Source of the DNA: Bolinopsis microptera
Lineage: Eukaryota; Ctenophora; Tentaculata; Lobata; Bolinopsidae
NCBI RefSeq assembly: GCF_026151205.1
Contig: NC_087084.1
Coordinates: forward strand, 5,759,538 to 5,823,537
DNA length: 64,000 nt
Direction of reading: 5' to 3'
Each line of letters begins with the position of its first letter. Within the stretch, counting starts at the first letter, position 1. The position numbers and the translations under genes were made by a program. Of this stretch, positions 59,234 to 63,985 are shown piece after piece. The notes below the pieces were generated by a model. The model was not told the DNA's origin. It was given only the letters and a program-made list of their open reading frames with translations, and did not search any database.

Positions 59234-60715
59234 TTAAGGCATAAGGAAGCATTGTTGAGTTCTGAAACCAAGTTTAATCGATTTCTCGTGCAATTTTAGG
59301 TTAGGAGTGATCATCAAAATAAATTTTGAACAAAGTCGATATTTTGGTAAATTTCTAGCTTTCTGTCAGAAAATAAATCTTCATTCTATTAGGGGTAATT
59401 GGATGTAACTACAGTGCAGCTGTACTTACACCCACTTTCACAAGCATGCAAGCTCACCTGGTCCAAAGAGCGGGAAACGGAGAACGAGCTCTGGTGACGT
59501 CATAGTCACGTGACCTCAGGCTCATAATCACGTGACCTCAGACCCAATCAATTGGGTTCTGGCCTGTTCAGCCCCCTGTCACCCGATCTTGAGGTGACGT
59601 ACGACAACTCGTTAACCCAATCGATGTCTGGAGGGCTGCAAATTTTCACATGCCAAACTCACAACGGTTTTTCGGAGTTGTGCGAGATGACGACACATAG
59701 AGGCCGCAGAATTATGAGGACTACCAGATCCTGGTGGAACCTAAGCGATCCATGATATCACGACAGGCCCTATAGATTTTTATTTAAATCGAAAGTTGTT
59801 ACAATTACCGCTAAAAACTATAAAAATGTTTAGGAAGGAACAAAAAGATGTGCACAGGGAATATCTGTTTACCATGGCAACGGAAGGAACCAAGGCACCT
59901 TAACATTCTCAAACATTTCTGTTGCAGACTCTGGTGGATACAGTTGCTGCGCTGTGGAGGACGGAAGGGAGATACTGTCTTCTGGGATAGCCAATGTAAA
60001 AGTAATAGGTAGGTATCATAACTTGGTAGATGTGTTCGTTAAAACTGAAGATGTAATGTGTATTCTAAATTGAGTTCTCGATCCGGCAAGTAAGTATTGA
60101 AAACATGTTTAACTTTTGAGATGTAGTGCATAAATGAGAAAATGCATGGACATTGGACAGCCACGCCTAATTCTACAGTTTTTAAAAACTTCATAATATG
60201 ATTTTTTCAAGTGTGCCCCAAGTAACTTTTTGCCTCGGCTGTGCCCCAACTGTGCCCTATAAATGGTGTCCCAAGTATGTGTAGTTTCCCTAAACTGTGC
60301 TTCAAGTCATTTTTTGCCTCGACTGTGCCCCAAGAGTGCCCAAACTGTATTTGCCCCTACTATGCCCCAAGTGTGCCCCAAGTGTGCCCCAAGTAACTTG
60401 TTGCCCCAAGTGTGCCTAGCTAGATTACCAACCGGTCTGATTTAAACATAACTTTCTTTTTTTGTGGAGAGGCTGGGCAATATAACTTGTTGTTGTTGCT
60501 GTCATTTTCATTCACTGTAGTGTCATATTTATTAAATGTCATATCTTTTAAACATCTTCAGCTCAGTGCAGTGACTTTATTTTCAGATATAGTTACTCAA
60601 CCTGTTTCCACTGTTGGATTCTCAAATGATGCTTTGACTCTTGATTGTTTTCTAAGCTATTTTGACGAAAACACCAGTATGTATTGGGAAGATGAAAACG
60701 GAATCAAATTAAGAG
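33976..60715 (+). CDS. Large modular SRCR/PAN/Ig receptor-like protein, 21 joined exons, 3' end not seen
   Basis: Exons: 33976-34030, 34280-35248, 35514-35912, 37115-37510, 41362-41676, 43289-43381, 43745-43885, 44893-45129, 46901-47215, 47852-48175, 48305-48454, 48649-48755, 51634-51799, 52290-52430, 52789-53025, 54979-55029, 55665-55976, 56256-56411, 56612-56718, 59834-60008, 60587-60715. All junctions are GT..AG and keep one frame (about 1,658 codons). Every exon is phase 1-1 except the two Ig pairs split in phase 0. Order: signal peptide, Thr/Pro/Glu stalk plus SRCR1, SRCR2-4, stem, Ig N-half, PAN, SRCR5-6, Ig C-half, Ig, Ig N-half, PAN, stem, SRCR7, Ig C-half, Ig, Ig N-half. The domains are extracellular recognition or adhesion modules. 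No transmembrane exon or stop was found, so the gene likely continues. Whether all exons join in one transcript is inference; two or more tandem genes remain possible, but no second signal peptide was seen. Confidence 0.7.
34280..35248 (+). CDS. Exon 2: mucin-like stalk and SRCR domain 1
   Basis: The first part is about 20 copies of the 15-bp unit coding EPTTV/EPTTA (34386-34720), followed by less regular Thr/Glu/Pro sequence: a probable O-glycosylated stalk. From about 34940 follows an SRCR domain: SFRIVDENKNDVTKG, GLLLYNGGTVCDDDF, ICKEMGY, DDVACSEQSWSSCSYSESNN and GHSEDVFLTC, with six Cys (group A-like spacing). Ends ACAG|GTAACT, phase 1. The stalk repeat number is likely polymorphic. Confidence 0.9.
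35514..35912 (+). CDS. Exon 3: short stem and SRCR domain 2
   Basis: Begins after AATTCAG in phase 1 with DVEPTRNESTDEPTRNDSTV, a continuation of the stalk motif, then an SRCR domain almost identical to SRCR1 and SRCR3 (GLLLYKGGTVCDDDFNTEAA, NCGHSEDVFLTC). Ends ACAG|GTAACT. The exon and its upstream intron are duplicated as 36881-37510. Confidence 0.9.
35946..36876. mobile_element. Insertion of unknown class in the intron between SRCR2 and SRCR3
   Basis: Comparison with the intron after SRCR1 shows that intron sequence TTCTAATTTTT|AAATACATAGC is interrupted here by about 930 bp. The inserted DNA begins with a hairpin (CCCTACTCTTGCC..GGCAAAAAGA..GTAGGG) and ends near TTCTTGTT. It therefore arrived after, or accompanied, the exon duplication. 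Class not identified. Confidence 0.5.
37115..37510 (+). CDS. Exon 4: short stem and SRCR domain 3
   Basis: Phase 1-1. Nearly identical to exon 3 (differences include D/G in the stem and KDGTVCDD). Six Cys preserved. Ends ACATGTACAG|GTAACT. The strong identity extends into the upstream intron, marking a recent tandem duplication or gene conversion. Confidence 0.9.
37929..38002. repeat. Perfect 74-nt palindrome made of two Penelope 3'-end pieces
   Basis: From ATGTACCTTTACAGTCATCC inward to TTATATATAA and back, both arms match without a mismatch. The arm sequence (GGATGACTGTAAAGGTAC) is the start of the 3' region of the Penelope-like family at 39302-39965 and 50944-51470, so two copies are joined head to head. 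Confidence 0.85.
38079..38121 (+). ncRNA. Hammerhead ribozyme, type I, Penelope-like element associated
   Basis: All conserved parts are present in order: stem I strand CCATA (38079-38083), core CTGATGA (38084-38090), stem II GTCC/GGAC with loop TAATA (38091-38103), core GAAA (38104-38107), a 2-bp stem III CA/TG with loop CTG (38108-38114), cleavage triplet GTA (38114-38116), and stem I partner TATGG (38117-38121). Predicted cleavage is between 38116 and 38117. Flanking (TA)n runs could extend stem I after an internal loop. A minimal stem III is typical of hammerheads described in Penelope-like elements. The sequence just upstream (37978-38060) is the 3' region of the local Penelope-like family, which supports the link. 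Confidence 0.88.
39302..39965 (-). mobile_element. Penelope-like element 3' fragment (family B), GIY-YIG endonuclease
   Basis: A minus-strand frame at 39944-39678 encodes NFLYIVNDINCKLSYIGCTL followed by RFRNHKSHIK, a GIY-YIG domain with its YIG..R..NHK motif. The remaining tail to 39540 and the 3' region to 39302 (GGATGACTGTAAAGG to GTGGCTGACTAACAAT) are shared with 50944-51470 and, without coding part, with 37978-38060 where the hammerhead follows. Both ends break off in (TA)n runs. Confidence 0.75.
40426..41287. mobile_element. MITE with TTAA target duplication and about 130-bp inverted repeats
   Basis: Flanked by TTAA on both sides (40422-40425 and 41288-41291). The ends read GGACATACACCAAA, and similarity of the two arms runs about 130 bp inward (both contain AATAAGATTTGATACA). 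The 862-bp element has no coding capacity. TTAA duplications are the hallmark of piggyBac-type insertion. A partial relative lies at about 5177-6230. Confidence 0.8.
41362..41676 (+). CDS. Exon 5: SRCR domain 4
   Basis: Starts after TTTTAAG in phase 1 and ends ATAG|GTAAAA in phase 1. Encodes SVFKLVDEDGSEVRAGEQGL, GTVCDDGFDFNAANAICKEM, DDVDCREEVWSSCSY, ENCGHEEDVFITC. Six Cys. More diverged from SRCR1-3 than they are from one another. Begins 75 bp after the TTAA MITE. Confidence 0.85.
41735..41945. repeat. Dispersed repeat family R1, copy in the intron after exon 5
   Basis: Shares blocks TTCGCGTTTTTGACACCACT, TTGGGCTCTAAAA, TTTCATGCTGATTTGG, GCATTTGACCCAG and GTTTTTGCGGAAAGT with copies near 31460, 32700, 48893, 53170 and (inverted) 61440. 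No coding potential. Confidence 0.7.
42001..42670 (-). mobile_element. Penelope-like element 3' fragment (family C) with GIY-YIG domain
   Basis: The minus-strand frame contains HKYIGLTENTFKTRFSTHTS and NQTELFKKIWELKDK, then after a poly-C tract DCHLCLTEKLYIILN and FISKCRHTNKF. This is a GIY-YIG nuclease with a C-terminal Cys-rich motif. A frame change occurs at the poly-C run (42328-42359). About 140 bp after the end of the coding part lies a CTGATGA..GAAAC hairpin at 42001-42049, resembling a decayed hammerhead. Confidence 0.7.
42328..42359. repeat. Poly-C tract with two interrupting A residues
   Basis: About 30 C with interruptions inside the Penelope family C fragment. It interrupts the reading frame and is a likely source of length errors. 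Confidence 0.85.
43289..43381 (+). CDS. Exon 6: short Thr-rich stem
   Basis: Starts after TTTTTTAACAG in phase 1 and ends CCAG|GTATGT in phase 1. Encodes MMNSKSMVSGTDETTTTTQE and SDMLDSLTQP: a linker with a Thr run. Immediately upstream (43195-43275) is an inverted fragment of the TA-type DNA transposon (ending GTCCGATAAGGTA). Confidence 0.6.
43745..43885 (+). CDS. Exon 7: N-terminal half of an Ig-like domain (unit 1)
   Basis: Phase 1-1, 141 bp. Encodes SIGYSGDKMILFCEASFFPN then MTIEWKVA: the B-strand Cys and C-strand Trp of an Ig fold, but no F-strand Cys. The matching exon in unit 2 (52290-52430) has the same length and phase. The C-terminal half may be supplied by exon 11. Confidence 0.75.
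44275..44301 (+). mobile_element. Helitron 3' terminus (hairpin plus CTAGT)
   Basis: A perfect 7-bp hairpin CCCGGCCGAAGGCCGGG (44275-44291) is followed five bases later by CTAGT (44297-44301). A GC hairpin just before CTRRT is the Helitron 3' signature. The preceding TTTTTAACTGCGGCAGTGAA is shared with the ends at 47704 and 49996. The 5' boundary was not identified. Confidence 0.7.
44505..44690. repeat. Repeat flanking PAN exon 1, left copy
   Basis: The segment starting ATTACAGATTAAGCTGCAAT recurs at about 45575-45745 on the other side of PAN exon 1 in direct orientation, with only scattered differences (GGATCCAGAGTTTGTGACTC versus AGATCCAGAGTCTGTGACTC). The PAN exon therefore sits between direct repeats about 1,070 bp apart. 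Confidence 0.7.
44893..45129 (+). CDS. Exon 8: PAN/apple domain 1
   Basis: Phase 1-1, 237 bp, exactly the length of exon 15. Encodes GCYTSYEQNVGLFPDSQ then SFESCQEWCDDTPRCKGVTV and RECFLVGTTHI: the Cys pattern C..C...C....C of PAN/apple modules, which bind proteins or carbohydrates. Ends CAGG|GTAAAT. Confidence 0.75.
45575..45745. repeat. Repeat flanking PAN exon 1, right copy
   Basis: Direct copy of 44505-44690 (GATTAAGCTGCAATGCATTA onward). The flanking DNA on both sides also carries AATTTTGGT- and AAATTTAGTC-type short motifs (about 44340-44420 and 45950-46060). Confidence 0.7.
46901..47215 (+). CDS. Exon 9: SRCR domain 5
   Basis: Starts after CTTTTCAG in phase 1; ends TTCAG|GTAACT in phase 1. 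Encodes ELFGFRIVDKDGNDLTAGGR, GGTVCDDSFNDYAAFAICKE, DDVSCSEQSWSSCSYTETNN and CDHSEDVVLTC. It resembles SRCR1-3 much more than the neighbouring SRCR6, so it looks like a copy of that group placed into unit 1; unit 2 lacks an equivalent. Confidence 0.85.
47704..47730 (+). mobile_element. Helitron 3' terminus, second copy
   Basis: Hairpin CCCGGCCGAAGGCCGGG (47704-47720) then TTACA and CTAGT (47726-47730). The upstream 47560-47700 resembles 49870-49990, so both are copies of one family. Confidence 0.7.
47852..48175 (+). CDS. Exon 10: SRCR domain 6
   Basis: Starts after TTTTCAG in phase 1; ends GGAG|GTATGT in phase 1. Encodes HDFKLVDNEGEEVTVGERGL, GTVCGDDEFNANAANTICRK, VNCIVDGSWSSCDY and SCEHSLDVFLTCCGG. 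The double-Cys ending (TCCGG) is shared only with SRCR7, so these two are the unit's ancestral SRCR. Confidence 0.85.
48305..48454 (+). CDS. Exon 11: C-terminal half of an Ig-like domain (unit 1)
   Basis: Phase 1-1, 150 bp. Encodes NIEGRSSLTIGCLSYDENHR and NNYTCLVEYPDIELSLQS then VYVKG: E, F and G strands of an Ig fold with the F-strand YTC motif, but no B-strand half of its own. Its complement is exon 7, with PAN and two SRCR exons lying between. Confidence 0.7.
48649..48755 (+). CDS. Exon 12: Ig domain, first half (unit 1)
   Basis: Starts phase 1 after CACAG, ends phase 0 at AAG|GTAAAT; 107 bp as in exon 19. Encodes GFVESDPEIHNKQAGENVTL then TCLYVTTGNVSVSWTKV: B-strand Cys and C-strand Trp. 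Joined in phase 0 to exon 13. Confidence 0.8.
48886..49110. repeat. Dispersed repeat family R1, copy between the Ig half exons
   Basis: Begins ACTAGCAGGAACCCGTC, a terminus also seen at 53096 and 57898, then the shared R1 blocks (GTTTTTGACAC, GGGCTCTAAAATTTTTATTC, GTTTTTGCGGAAAGTCGCGT). Confidence 0.65.
49154..49224. repeat. (GT)n microsatellite
   Basis: About 35 uninterrupted GT units, next to a block (49245-49455) that is an inverted copy of 47270-47510. Confidence 0.95.
49996..50022 (+). mobile_element. Helitron 3' terminus, third copy
   Basis: Hairpin CCCGGCCGAAAGCCGGG with one mismatch (49996-50012), then TTACA and CTAGT (50018-50022). Same family as 44275 and 47704. Confidence 0.65.
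50042..50910 (+). mobile_element. Penelope-like element 3' fragment (family C), RT end plus GIY-YIG
   Basis: The frame at 50088-50414 encodes an RT thumb-like region (GRKFFNLLEKHFPRDNPLHK then NRNSVKVSYSFIKNM), typical of the end of Penelope-type RT. A shift follows into HHYIGMTERTFKERYNGHTS (50410-50583), the GIY-YIG domain, and a further shifted CDLCTSEK Cys motif. The 3' region ends near a CTGATGA..GAAAC motif at 50865-50899. Several frameshifts make it inactive. Confidence 0.75.
50944..51470 (-). mobile_element. Penelope-like element 3' fragment (family B), second copy
   Basis: Close copy of 39302-39850 in the same orientation. A minus-strand frame at 51398-51186 encodes the nuclease tail (HNLDRTTTKFFTSTLSKDIN then ENFWQNQLKTLKHFEGMN). 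Bounded on both sides by (TA)n runs; the right junction carries TCGTCTCGCTTTATATATAG. Confidence 0.75.
51634..51799 (+). CDS. Exon 13: Ig domain, second half (unit 1)
   Basis: Starts phase 0 after TTTTAG, ends phase 1 at TTTG|GTTGGT. Encodes GSESLFTGLTTYLGDGVTQG, then LSNLSVTDSGLYSCFAEEEG: the D.G.Y.C motif before the F strand, completing the Ig domain begun in exon 12 nearly 2.9 kb upstream. Confidence 0.85.
52290..52430 (+). CDS. Exon 14: N-terminal half of an Ig-like domain (unit 2)
   Basis: Phase 1-1, 141 bp, the counterpart of exon 7. Encodes ISSPVNSIGYSGDKLTLLCE then ASYFPNIPMTIHVWKAEAGS. Ends TCAG|GTATCC. Confidence 0.75.
52789..53025 (+). CDS. Exon 15: PAN/apple domain 2
   Basis: Starts after ATCCACAG in phase 1; ends CCAG|GTAATT in phase 1. 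237 bp, like exon 8. Encodes MFNKLCIKENYDFMGADI, SFMDCIALCFDQAGCVSVTH and SRCWLKHTEFGDN with the PAN Cys pattern. An ATG further upstream at 52659 lies in the intron frame and is not needed. Confidence 0.75.
53095..53385. repeat. Dispersed repeat family R1, copy after PAN 2
   Basis: Terminus ACTAGCAGGAACCCGTCTAA at 53096, then the R1 blocks TTCGCGTTTTTGACACC, TTTCATGCTGATTTG and GCATTTGAACCAGTC. Confidence 0.65.
53441..54775 (-). pseudogene. LINE reverse transcriptase, 5'-truncated
   Basis: The frame 54775-53870 encodes RT core motifs: ENQCGFRQNRSCIDQIYSLR, FVDFKAAFDSIRRDF, SGTGQGDIQAPPVFNFCLN, the catalytic DYADDMAI and FGYLGATISGDG. After a frameshift near 53860, the frame 53845-53441 gives the C-terminal RRILRIKWFFHVTNDEVLRR, RWYGHVVRMPDSRLPR and a GRPRKNW motif. 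This is an APE-type non-LTR element. It lies in antisense within the intron between PAN 2 and exon 16. Confidence 0.85.
54775..54835. repeat. Tandem pair of the TCGTCTCGCTTTATATATAG junction motif
   Basis: Two copies (TATCGTCTCGCTTTATATATAG-like, then ATCTTCTCGCTTTATATATAG-like) at the truncated 5' end of the LINE. Single copies occur at 41955-41980 and 51481-51502, each next to a Penelope-like fragment. Confidence 0.75.
54979..55029 (+). CDS. Exon 16: short stem exon (possible)
   Basis: Phase 1-1, 51 bp: TETAVIESTENDDAANG, acidic and Thr/Ser-containing like the other stems. The acceptor GGGCCTCCAG matches the inner end of the TA-type DNA transposon (compare 16290-16299), so the splice site appears transposon derived. 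The donor GTTTGT is weak. Moderate-low confidence. Confidence 0.45.
55272..55653. repeat. 42-bp tandem repeat abutting SRCR exon 17
   Basis: About nine copies of a unit containing AAAGCATGCTGGTTTGTATA and CATTTGAACGTGCACAATAT. 42 bp equals 14 codons, so the plus strand reads a 14-residue periodic peptide (LKHAGLYTFERAQY) in frame with SRCR7 over the last copies. One irregular unit near 55440 breaks the frame. The exon 17 acceptor lies 11 bases after the array. Confidence 0.8.
55665..55976 (+). CDS. Exon 17: SRCR domain 7
   Basis: Starts after GGTTTCAG in phase 1; ends GGAG|GTAGAT in phase 1. Encodes TFSLVDIEGGAAAAGEHGLL, GTVCAGPHFDGTAANAICKE, VNCENDTWESCDY and SCHHGQDVFLTCCGG. Counterpart of SRCR6 in unit 2. 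Confidence 0.85.
56256..56411 (+). CDS. Exon 18: C-terminal half of an Ig-like domain (unit 2)
   Basis: Phase 1-1, 156 bp, counterpart of exon 11. Encodes TTEGKATLTIGCLSYDRNNE then DKYKCFVDYSDEGITLQS and LIHVKG. If the donor at 56412 is ignored, the frame continues into a hydrophobic 23-residue tail and stops at 56485. Confidence 0.75.
56612..56718 (+). CDS. Exon 19: Ig domain, first half (unit 2)
   Basis: 107 bp, phase 1 to 0, counterpart of exon 12. Encodes GFLGFNSVVHKVIAGDELSI then SCTYMTTKNVSVAWKK. Ends AAG|GTTATT. Confidence 0.8.
56871..59772. mobile_element. 2.9-kb element with about 540-bp terminal inverted repeats, Mutator-like or foldback
   Basis: The left arm TAGGGCCTGTCGTGATATCA (from 56871 to about 57408) is repeated inverted from about 59234 to 59772. 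Flanks carry a 9-bp direct duplication TAGATTTTT (56862-56870 and 59773-59781). Long inverted repeats with a 9-bp duplication are the pattern of Mutator-like elements. No transposase is visible, so it is non-autonomous. The interior has a direct repeat (about 57689-57812 and 58384-58504) and a poly-C run next to the right arm. It sits in the intron splitting the Ig domain of exons 19 and 20. Confidence 0.85.
59168..59233. repeat. Poly-C tract of about 65 bp
   Basis: An almost pure C run at the inner boundary of the right inverted repeat of the 2.9-kb element. The opposite inner boundary (about 57408) has no such run. Prone to sequencing error and to G-quadruplex formation on the other strand. 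Confidence 0.95.
59834..60008 (+). CDS. Exon 20: Ig domain, second half (unit 2)
   Basis: Starts phase 0 after TTTAG; ends ATAG|GTAGGT in phase 1. Encodes EGTKRCAQGISVYHGNGRNQ, LTFSNISVADSGGYSCCAVE and NVKVIG. Same D.G.Y.C motif as exon 13. Separated from exon 19 by the 2.9-kb element. Confidence 0.85.
60200..60420. repeat. Imperfect tandem repeat of GTGCCCCAA units
   Basis: Many copies of GTGCCCCAA or GTGCCCAA with CTTTTTGCCTCG spacers, in the intron between exons 20 and 21. Confidence 0.75.
60587..60715 (+). CDS. Exon 21: N-terminal half of an Ig-like domain (unit 3)
   Basis: Phase 1-1, 129 bp. Encodes IVTQPVSTVGFSNDALTLDC then SMYWEDENGIKLRG. It is the third occurrence of the half-Ig module that opens each unit, though diverged. 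The donor GTTTAA is weak. A possible further exon follows at 60820-60887 (CSISCPDVKNAAPAMCWSDQ, phase 1 to 0, donor GTAAGA). The rest of unit 3 is not found before 64000. Confidence 0.6.
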
Positions 60716-61009
60716 GTTTAATTTTAAATCTAATTTTAGATTCATATTGCGAGTATTTTTTAATTATCAGTATCACCGTTTAAGATTCGATAAAATACGA
60801 TCTTTTAATCATTTATTAGTTTGCTCAATTAGCTGCCCTGACGTTAAAAATGCGGCTCCTGCTATGTGTTGGTCCGACCAATTAAATGTAAGATATTTGT
60901 GTTAATTGTCCGTTCCTTAACCATGCCATAAGTAATCATTGTGCGTTAACTGGGCCATTAACAACCATTGTGTGTTAACCGTGTATTAATTAACTGTGCC
61001 TTAACCGTG

Positions 61010-61215
61010 TGTTAAGTGTGCGTTAAGTGTGCGTTAAGTGTGCGTTAAGTTTGCGTTAAGTGTGCGTTAAGTGTGCGTTAAGTGTGCGTTAAGTGTGCGT
61101 TAAGTGTGCGCTAAGTGTGTGTTAAGTGTGCGTTAAGTGTGCGCTAAGTGTGCGTTAAGTGTGCGTTAAGTGTGCGTTAAGTGTGCGTTAAGTGTGCGTT
61201 AAGTGTGCGTTAACC
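61010..61215. repeat. 11-bp tandem repeat (AAGTGTGCGTT)n
   Basis: About 18 copies of AAGTGTGCGTT, preceded by diverged relatives (TTAACCGTGTGTTAA) from about 60900. Confidence 0.9.
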
Positions 61216-61439
61216 ATCGACAGATTACCGAATCACCAAACTAAGTTACTGTTATTTTTCATCCAGCCATTCAGTATGCAACTTACAATGCAATCCCATT
61301 TTTGAATTTGTTTTGTATCAGAATACTGTCAATGTAAATTTGAATGTAACACTCAATTTTCTTATATGATATTTAATTGAATTTTCAAATAAAACAATAA
61401 AGCAATCATCAGTAATTTAAATTGATATAATTTATTTTT

Positions 61440-61612
61440 GAAATACGAAACTGAAAAATAGGCCAAGGAATAAAAATGTTAGTGCCAAAAATTAGGACCC
61501 CCGTCCAGGTGGTGTCAAAAACGCGAATTAAATAGGTAAAAATTATTTTAGACATTTAGTCTCTAATTGAGTCTTGATATCATTTTAGAGTAAGAGTTAG
61601 ACGGGTATTTGG
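61440..61612 (-). repeat. Dispersed repeat family R1, inverted copy
   Basis: On the minus strand it shows the R1 blocks AATTCGCGTTTTTGACACCA and TTTTTATTCCTTGGCC and ends near ACCCGTCTAACTC, matching the ACCCGTCTAA terminus at 53105. Confidence 0.65.
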
Positions 61613-61771
61613 CTTATTAAACGGATTAAACGGATTAAACGGATTAAACGATTCAAAAGTCAAACTACAATGGTAATGTCTGACCAGATATAAAAAATTA
61701 AATTTACCCAAAAGTCATAAAGTATATATATACAATGAACCCCGTAAATCTTAAGAGTGAGATTTAAAATA

Positions 61772-62680
61772 CCTTATCGGACCTTATTTGGACGGACATT
61801 ACATGAACGGACATAATTATGAACGGACATTAATATGAACGCTCGAAGGCATTCAAAACCATTAAAAATCCGAATTTTTTTCAATTTTTTGACGTTTTTT
61901 AATTTCAGCAAATGATTTTTAAATCCATTTTTTATACAGTAAGTAAGAAAAGCAGTCATTAAGCAGTAAAAATGTTAAAACATGTGTACATGATCAGTGT
62001 CTAATAAGTAATATCACATATTATCATCTTCTCAAAATGAGTTTTCGTGCATGAAATAGTCCATGCTTAAACAAGCATCAGTGATTTCTAGCTTTATGGA
62101 AACCTTTTTATCAAACTGCATACCCCGGTCCTGCATTTCAGTGTTAACTTTTACAAGCCATTCGGCGTGAAGTAGTTTTATCTTAGACAACTTTAGGTTA
62201 ACCTTAACATCACGTGGAGCTTTCCTAGCACTGTTTCATTACCTCCTCTCAGTAATATGAACTATAACAACGTCGGGCAATGTCCTTGGCAACACGATTT
62301 ACCGTAATATCTAGAGGCTGGAACAAGTTTGTCATGTTGGCGGGGACTAGCTCATGAACTATGTTGTCGAGTGCCATAATTTCGTTGACTTTTTCCGCCA
62401 AGTGACCCTTGAAAACATCATATACTAGTAGAGTTTTCTGTGCCTCCGGCAGACCAAGGAGAACCTTTCCGTCGTTAACTTACGGCACAATAAAGTTCTC
62501 ATAGTTGTCATAATCATATTCTGGACAAAAAGTTCGAAATGGAAAAATTTTTGAAAAAATTTCAACGGACTTTAACTTGGACGGACATTAATTGAACGGA
62601 CTTTATTTGAACGGACATTAAGGTGAACGCTAGGGCCTCAAACGTCCAAGTAATGTCCGTCCAAATAAGGTCCGATAAGG
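61772..62680. mobile_element. DNA transposon remnant with 30-bp inverted repeats, TA target site (copy 2)
   Basis: About 909 bp, TA-flanked (61770-61771, 62681-62682), ends CCTTATCGGACCTTATTTGG and its complement. Nearly identical to 15442-16344, including the minus-strand pogo-like transposase scrap near 62300-62400. Two such similar copies 46 kb apart indicate recent activity. Confidence 0.8.
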
Positions 62681-62728
62681 TACTTAATAATTTAAATGAA
62701 CTCTTCTGAAAGTGTTCCGAGTCATAGA

Positions 62729-63985
62729 TTATAATTTGGCAATATTGTTAATGTTAGGAATTTGTTTGGAGGACGCTTTAGGGAATCTTCGTTCATGAGC
62801 TTTGGTAAGGAACCTTCCTAGGTCTCCGATGGTTGTAGGGTGTGCGAAGATCTGTACAATGTCAGAAAAGAGTAATGTTTTACTTTGTTGGGACAAACAG
62901 TGGCGGAGATCTTCATAGAGAGGGCAAGTACGCAATACATGAAGTTCATCTTCGATGATTGGATCAGGGAAAGGAAGCTCTAGAAGAAGATCGAGTGACT
63001 CCACATCTGTAGTAGAACAGTGTTTGCATGCCCTATTCGAAAGTTTATGTCGATGCATGCCGTGTCTTCCAGTTTCGATGTTGTATTGATGCGAGCTTGT
63101 TCTGAGTTGCGCAAGTCTCCTAGTCTGCTGTGGCCGTAGGTTGATCGACAGGTATGTTTCGCAACCGAAGCTTGCCTTGATGAGGTTGTAGAATCCTAGT
63201 TTTCTGTTGAGTTTTCGCTCTTTGTTCCATTGTTGAACGAAAAGGGTTTTCATAGCCTCGCTGATTTTGAGCGGGTTTGAAATATCACTTCCTCCTGTCA
63301 GTTGTTTCACTGTGTTCTTGGTGGATTCCAGCCGGGAGAACCATAACAGTTTCAGATCCCTCTGCTCGGCGTAAGCGTGCCACACTAAAGAAGAGCATCC
63401 CTCTTTGTCCAGTCCCTCCAACCTCCCAAGGTAGCTATAGACTTGGGACGTAAGCTCGATGGCAAGCGGGTATCTTCCAGTGTCACCCCACACAGCGGTG
63501 TTTGAAGTCGATTTGTTGACATTCATAGTCCATTTCATAAATGATAGGTGAACTTTCTCCAGGGGGTCTTTTGCTGTATCCTGAGTAGCCGGATAACTCC
63601 CCGAAGCAAAGATAGACATGAAGTTTGTCATGGGAAGCCAGATCTGACACCCGTAGGATAGAACAGGAACAATCAGAGTGTCGAAAAGCTTAAACACAGT
63701 TGTCTTCCGAAGGTATCGAAGGTCAAGCAAACTCTTGAGAGAGAAGTAGCTCCGGAGCCCTTTTTGTCTAAGCTTTATCTGAGCAAGTTTTAATGATCCC
63801 GTGAGTGTGAACGTAATTCCAAGATATGTGTACTCACGCACTGATGGCAAGGTCATTTCCCCGTAGACAAAATTAGTACTGTCCTTGAGCACCCGTCCTG
63901 CCCGGTTAAACACCATAATTGCTGTTTTTGATATGTTAACCGATAACCCCCACTCTTGACAGTAGGTGTGTAAAACTTCTAACAT
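62729..63985 (-). CDS. LINE reverse transcriptase C-terminal region, runs off the window
   Basis: 418 open codons continuing beyond 64000. Begins within the RT palm/thumb (CQEWGLSVNISKTAIMVFNR, YTYLGITFTLTGSLKL), followed by FDTLIVPVLSYGCQIW, a long helical region and a C-terminal zinc-binding pattern (CKHC...HVLRTC, about 62930-63025) typical of non-LTR retrotransposons. The catalytic YxDD box lies outside the window. The open frame over its whole length suggests a young copy. Stop at 62729-62731. Confidence 0.85.
   Translation of the reverse strand: MLEVLHTYCQEWGLSVNISKTAIMVFNRAGRVLKDSTNFVYGEMTLPSVREYTYLGITFTLTGSLKLAQIKLRQKGLRSYFSLKSLLDLRYLRKTTVFKLFDTLIVPVLSYGCQIWLPMTNFMSIFASGSYPATQDTAKDPLEKVHLSFMKWTMNVNKSTSNTAVWGDTGRYPLAIELTSQVYSYLGRLEGLDKEGCSSLVWHAYAEQRDLKLLWFSRLESTKNTVKQLTGGSDISNPLKISEAMKTLFVQQWNKERKLNRKLGFYNLIKASFGCETYLSINLRPQQTRRLAQLRTSSHQYNIETGRHGMHRHKLSNRACKHCSTTDVESLDLLLELPFPDPIIEDELHVLRTCPLYEDLRHCLSQQSKTLLFSDIVQIFAHPTTIGDLGRFLTKAHERRFPKASSKQIPNINNIAKL

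Noticed and set aside
58974-59252. Gly-rich and Pro-rich open frames
   Set aside because: They are created by the poly-C tract at 59168-59233 in a non-coding transposon arm.
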